Source: Deltaproteobacteria bacterium (lineage in GTDB: Bacteria; Myxococcota_A; Polyangia; HGW-17). Taken from it: a stretch of 6,282 bases of DNA. Each line of letters begins with the position of its first letter. Position 1 is the first letter of the stretch. Position numbers and translations under genes: made by a program. The notes beneath the pieces were generated by a model that was given only the letters and a program-made list of their open reading frames with translations, was not told where the DNA came from and ran no database searches. The stretch spans positions 1-6,282 of the forward strand of contig QKIM01000433.1 of NCBI GenBank assembly GCA_003249585.1, read 5' to 3'. Of the stretch, positions 4,587 to 6,282 are shown piece after piece.

Positions 4587-5693
4587 ATGTTGCGTAAATT
4601 TTCCTTAATTATCCTTGTTTTGTTTGCTGTTACCCTCATCGGCTGCGATGACGACGCCGCCGCCCCGTCCGTGGCCATCAGCGAGGTCGAGTCCACCTAC
4701 TACGACCTCTTCTGCGATAAGATCCAGACCTGCGATGTGTTCAACGCCTATGTCGACATCGCCATCAGCACCCATGAGCAGTGTCTGGACTTCGTGGCGT
4801 ACAACATCCAGAACGAAGGCGGCGGACTGGGCTCGGTCATCGACGCCGTCAACGAAGGTACGGTCCTGTATGATGGCGCGAAGGCCTACGCCTGCGTCGA
4901 GGCCATGGCGGCCCTGCCCTGTGACGAGTTCGGTGACGCGGAGCCCGAGGCCTGCAACGGCGTCTTCACGGGCACCATAGCCGACGGCTCCGCCTGCTTC
5001 ATCAACGAGGAGTGCGAGAGCGGATACTGCGACACCGACGCCGAGTGCCCCGGGACGTGCATGGCCGCCGTGCTCGAGGGTGATGGCTGCGAGACCACGG
5101 ATGAGTGTGAGACCGGCGCCAAGTGTGTCCTGGGTGAGTGCACCTTCTTTACCGCCTCCGTGACCGAGGGCGGCGCCTGCGATCCCGACGAGGACTGGTG
5201 CGCCGATGGGCTCTTCTGCCACCCTGACACGGAGGAGTGCACCGGGCGCCTCTCCGCCGGCGAGGACTGTGACGGCATGGCCGATCTCGAGTGCGAGAGC
5301 GGGACCATGTGTATCGGCATGGGCGGGACCCAGGCCACCTGCGTCGAGCTCACCATCATGGAGAGCGTTGACGACGTCTGTTCCTACAACGACGGCGACA
5401 TATGCGCCATGTACAACGATCTGGTCTGTGCCCTCGACGACTTCCAGAACTTCACGGGGACCTGTCAGATCAGCGCCAAGCTGGACGACATGTGCTTCGA
5501 CTCAGAGAACCTGGTCCTGACCTCCTGCGACATGTGGGGCGACCTCTACTGCGACATGCCCGGCGGCTGGACGGAAGACGGGTTCTGCACAGCCAAGAAA
5601 GACGGCGGCGAGGCCTGTGACGATGACGACCAGTGCCTCTCCGGCTGGTGCAACGTCGATGTCTGTGAAGCCGTCGAAGAGATCTGCGAATAA
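4587..5693 (+). CDS. Cysteine-rich lipoprotein with repeated four-cysteine modules
   Basis: Exported lipoprotein of 368 aa. Seen: a signal peptide (residues 1-19) with lipobox LIGC, so Cys20 would be lipidated, followed by DDD and an Ala/Pro spacer. A separate N-terminal region with paired cysteines (30-125) comes next. Seven consecutive modules of about four cysteines each follow (137-360), most opening with GxxC or DxxC. There are 37 cysteines, 36 besides the lipid anchor, an even number that suits full disulfide pairing. The protein is strongly acidic. This style is typical of Myxococcota and related envelopes; a specific function is not known, and surface structure, adhesion or ligand binding are guesses. 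ATG 4587 has AGGAGG at 4576-4581 with 5-nt spacing. Upstream in-frame extension to 4317 runs through the divergent gene and is not real. Confidence 0.9.
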   Translation: MLRKFSLIILVLFAVTLIGCDDDAAAPSVAISEVESTYYDLFCDKIQTCDVFNAYVDIAISTHEQCLDFVAYNIQNEGGGLGSVIDAVNEGTVLYDGAKAYACVEAMAALPCDEFGDAEPEACNGVFTGTIADGSACFINEECESGYCDTDAECPGTCMAAVLEGDGCETTDECETGAKCVLGECTFFTASVTEGGACDPDEDWCADGLFCHPDTEECTGRLSAGEDCDGMADLECESGTMCIGMGGTQATCVELTIMESVDDVCSYNDGDICAMYNDLVCALDDFQNFTGTCQISAKLDDMCFDSENLVLTSCDMWGDLYCDMPGGWTEDGFCTAKKDGGEACDDDDQCLSGWCNVDVCEAVEEICE

Positions 5694-5729
5694 TTCCCGC
5701 CTGAACGATTCACCTTCCGAACGGTTCGA
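5694..5729. other. Convergent intergenic gap with a small palindrome
   Basis: Only 36 bp separate the lipoprotein stop from the stop of the opposing transferase. It holds a short inverted repeat CGAAC-G-GTTCG (5718-5728), whose 1-nt centre makes it a poor RNA hairpin, and no T-run. I see no convincing intrinsic terminator for either gene. Confidence 0.35.
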
Positions 5730-6282
5730 TTACGAAGAGGGGGTCTTTTCCCGCCTGCGCTTGCGCAGATAGAAGGCCGCCATCACCGCCAGACCCAGGA
5801 GGGCCAGACCGCCCTCTGCGAGGAGGGTGTAGCGGTAGGGCAGGACCAGGATCATGAAGCCGATGGTGGAGAGGAGCGCCGTGACCAGGGCCGAGACGAA
5901 GACCACGGCGTTGGTGGTGAGGCCCATGCTCTTGAGGTTGTCGTGCCAGTGATCCAGGGTGCCCTTGAAGGGGCTCATGCCCGAGAGGACCCGGACCGTC
6001 ATGACGTAGACCATGTTGAACAGGGGGAGCCCCAGGGTGATCACGGGGATGAGGATGGTGAGGCGGCTGGGTCCCGCGTAGTCGATGTCGATGCTCACGG
6101 TCCCGATGATGAGCCCGAGAAACATGCTCCCCGTGTCGCCCATGAAGATGGACGCGGGGTAGGAATTGAAGATCAGGAACGCAAGGAGAGATCCGGCCAT
6201 GGCCGCAGAGAATCCCATGAGGGCCGTGGCGCCGATGACGTTGCCCCAGAGGATGAAGGAGATGAAGATCACGAAGCAGATG
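5730..6282 (-). CDS. MraY/WecA-type polyprenyl-phosphate sugar-1-phosphate transferase (5' end outside window)
   Basis: C-terminal 183 residues of a multi-pass membrane enzyme; the frame is open at 6282, so the N-terminus with the usual NxxDGxDG active-site loop is missing. Seen: about five membrane helices, the conserved cytoplasmic loop motif FMGDTGSMFLG (near 6115-6150), the loop SPFKGTLDHWHDNLKSMGL (near 5920-5975), which aligns with the His-rich C-terminal motif of WecA-like enzymes, and a basic tail RKRRREK. The family moves a sugar-1-phosphate from a UDP-sugar to undecaprenyl phosphate at the inner face of the membrane, starting O-antigen, teichoic-acid-like or exopolysaccharide synthesis. 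The SPF plus His-rich loop favours the WecA/TagO type over MraY. The GTG at 6272 is an internal codon, not a start. It converges on the lipoprotein gene. Confidence 0.9.
   Translation of the reverse strand, partial: ICFVIFISFILWGNVIGATALMGFSAAMAGSLLAFLIFNSYPASIFMGDTGSMFLGLIIGTVSIDIDYAGPSRLTILIPVITLGLPLFNMVYVMTVRVLSGMSPFKGTLDHWHDNLKSMGLTTNAVVFVSALVTALLSTIGFMILVLPYRYTLLAEGGLALLGLAVMAAFYLRKRRREKTPSS

Noticed and set aside
5718..5728. CGAACGGTTCG as a bidirectional terminator between convergent genes
   Set aside because: The loop would be a single base and there is no T-run on either side.

Overview
The window is GC-rich, gene-dense bacterial chromosome with no RNA genes, CRISPR array or mobile element that I can see. 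The best taxonomic hint is the cysteine-rich lipoprotein at 4587-5693. Secreted proteins of this kind (lipobox, then repeated GxxC-x(n)-C-x(n)-C modules) are characteristic of Myxococcota/Bradymonadia-like and related former Deltaproteobacteria. This is inference from protein style, not a marker gene.

Layout. (1) Positions 1-2943, minus strand: a tight five-gene cluster, in transcription order an unrecognised acidic 165-aa protein, a small DsrE-family protein with a CxxC motif, a stand-alone Rieske [2Fe-2S] protein, a PLP enzyme of the D-cysteine desulfhydrase/ACC deaminase family, and an ECHDC3-like enoyl-CoA hydratase-family protein cut by the window edge. Junctions are a 4-nt overlap, a 10-nt gap, an 8-nt overlap and a 2-nt gap, so this is almost certainly one operon. 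A plausible sigma70-type promoter lies at 2989-3017. (2) Positions 3037-4388, minus strand: an exported alpha/beta hydrolase followed, with a GTGA overlap, by a DUF2750 protein. (3) Positions 4389-4586: a divergent promoter region with an 11-bp direct repeat. (4) Positions 4587-5693, plus strand: the cysteine-rich lipoprotein. (5) Positions 5730-6282, minus strand: the C-terminal part of a MraY/WecA-type polyprenyl-phosphate sugar-1-phosphate transferase, converging on the lipoprotein with a 36-bp gap.

How the genes may work together. In the five-gene operon the PLP enzyme has the residues expected of a D-cysteine desulfhydrase (Thr295/Thr322 in place of the Glu/Leu of ACC deaminase), which would release sulfide from a thiol amino acid. 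The DsrE-like protein could carry sulfur on its cysteines, and the Rieske protein could supply electrons. The crotonase-fold protein lacks both canonical catalytic glutamates, so hydration is doubtful. A small sulfur-handling pathway is an attractive inference, but the sequence does not prove it. Several annotated starts can be moved to better ribosome-binding sites: PLP gene at 1778, hydrolase at 4388, lipoprotein at 4587, DUF2750 gene at GTG 3417.
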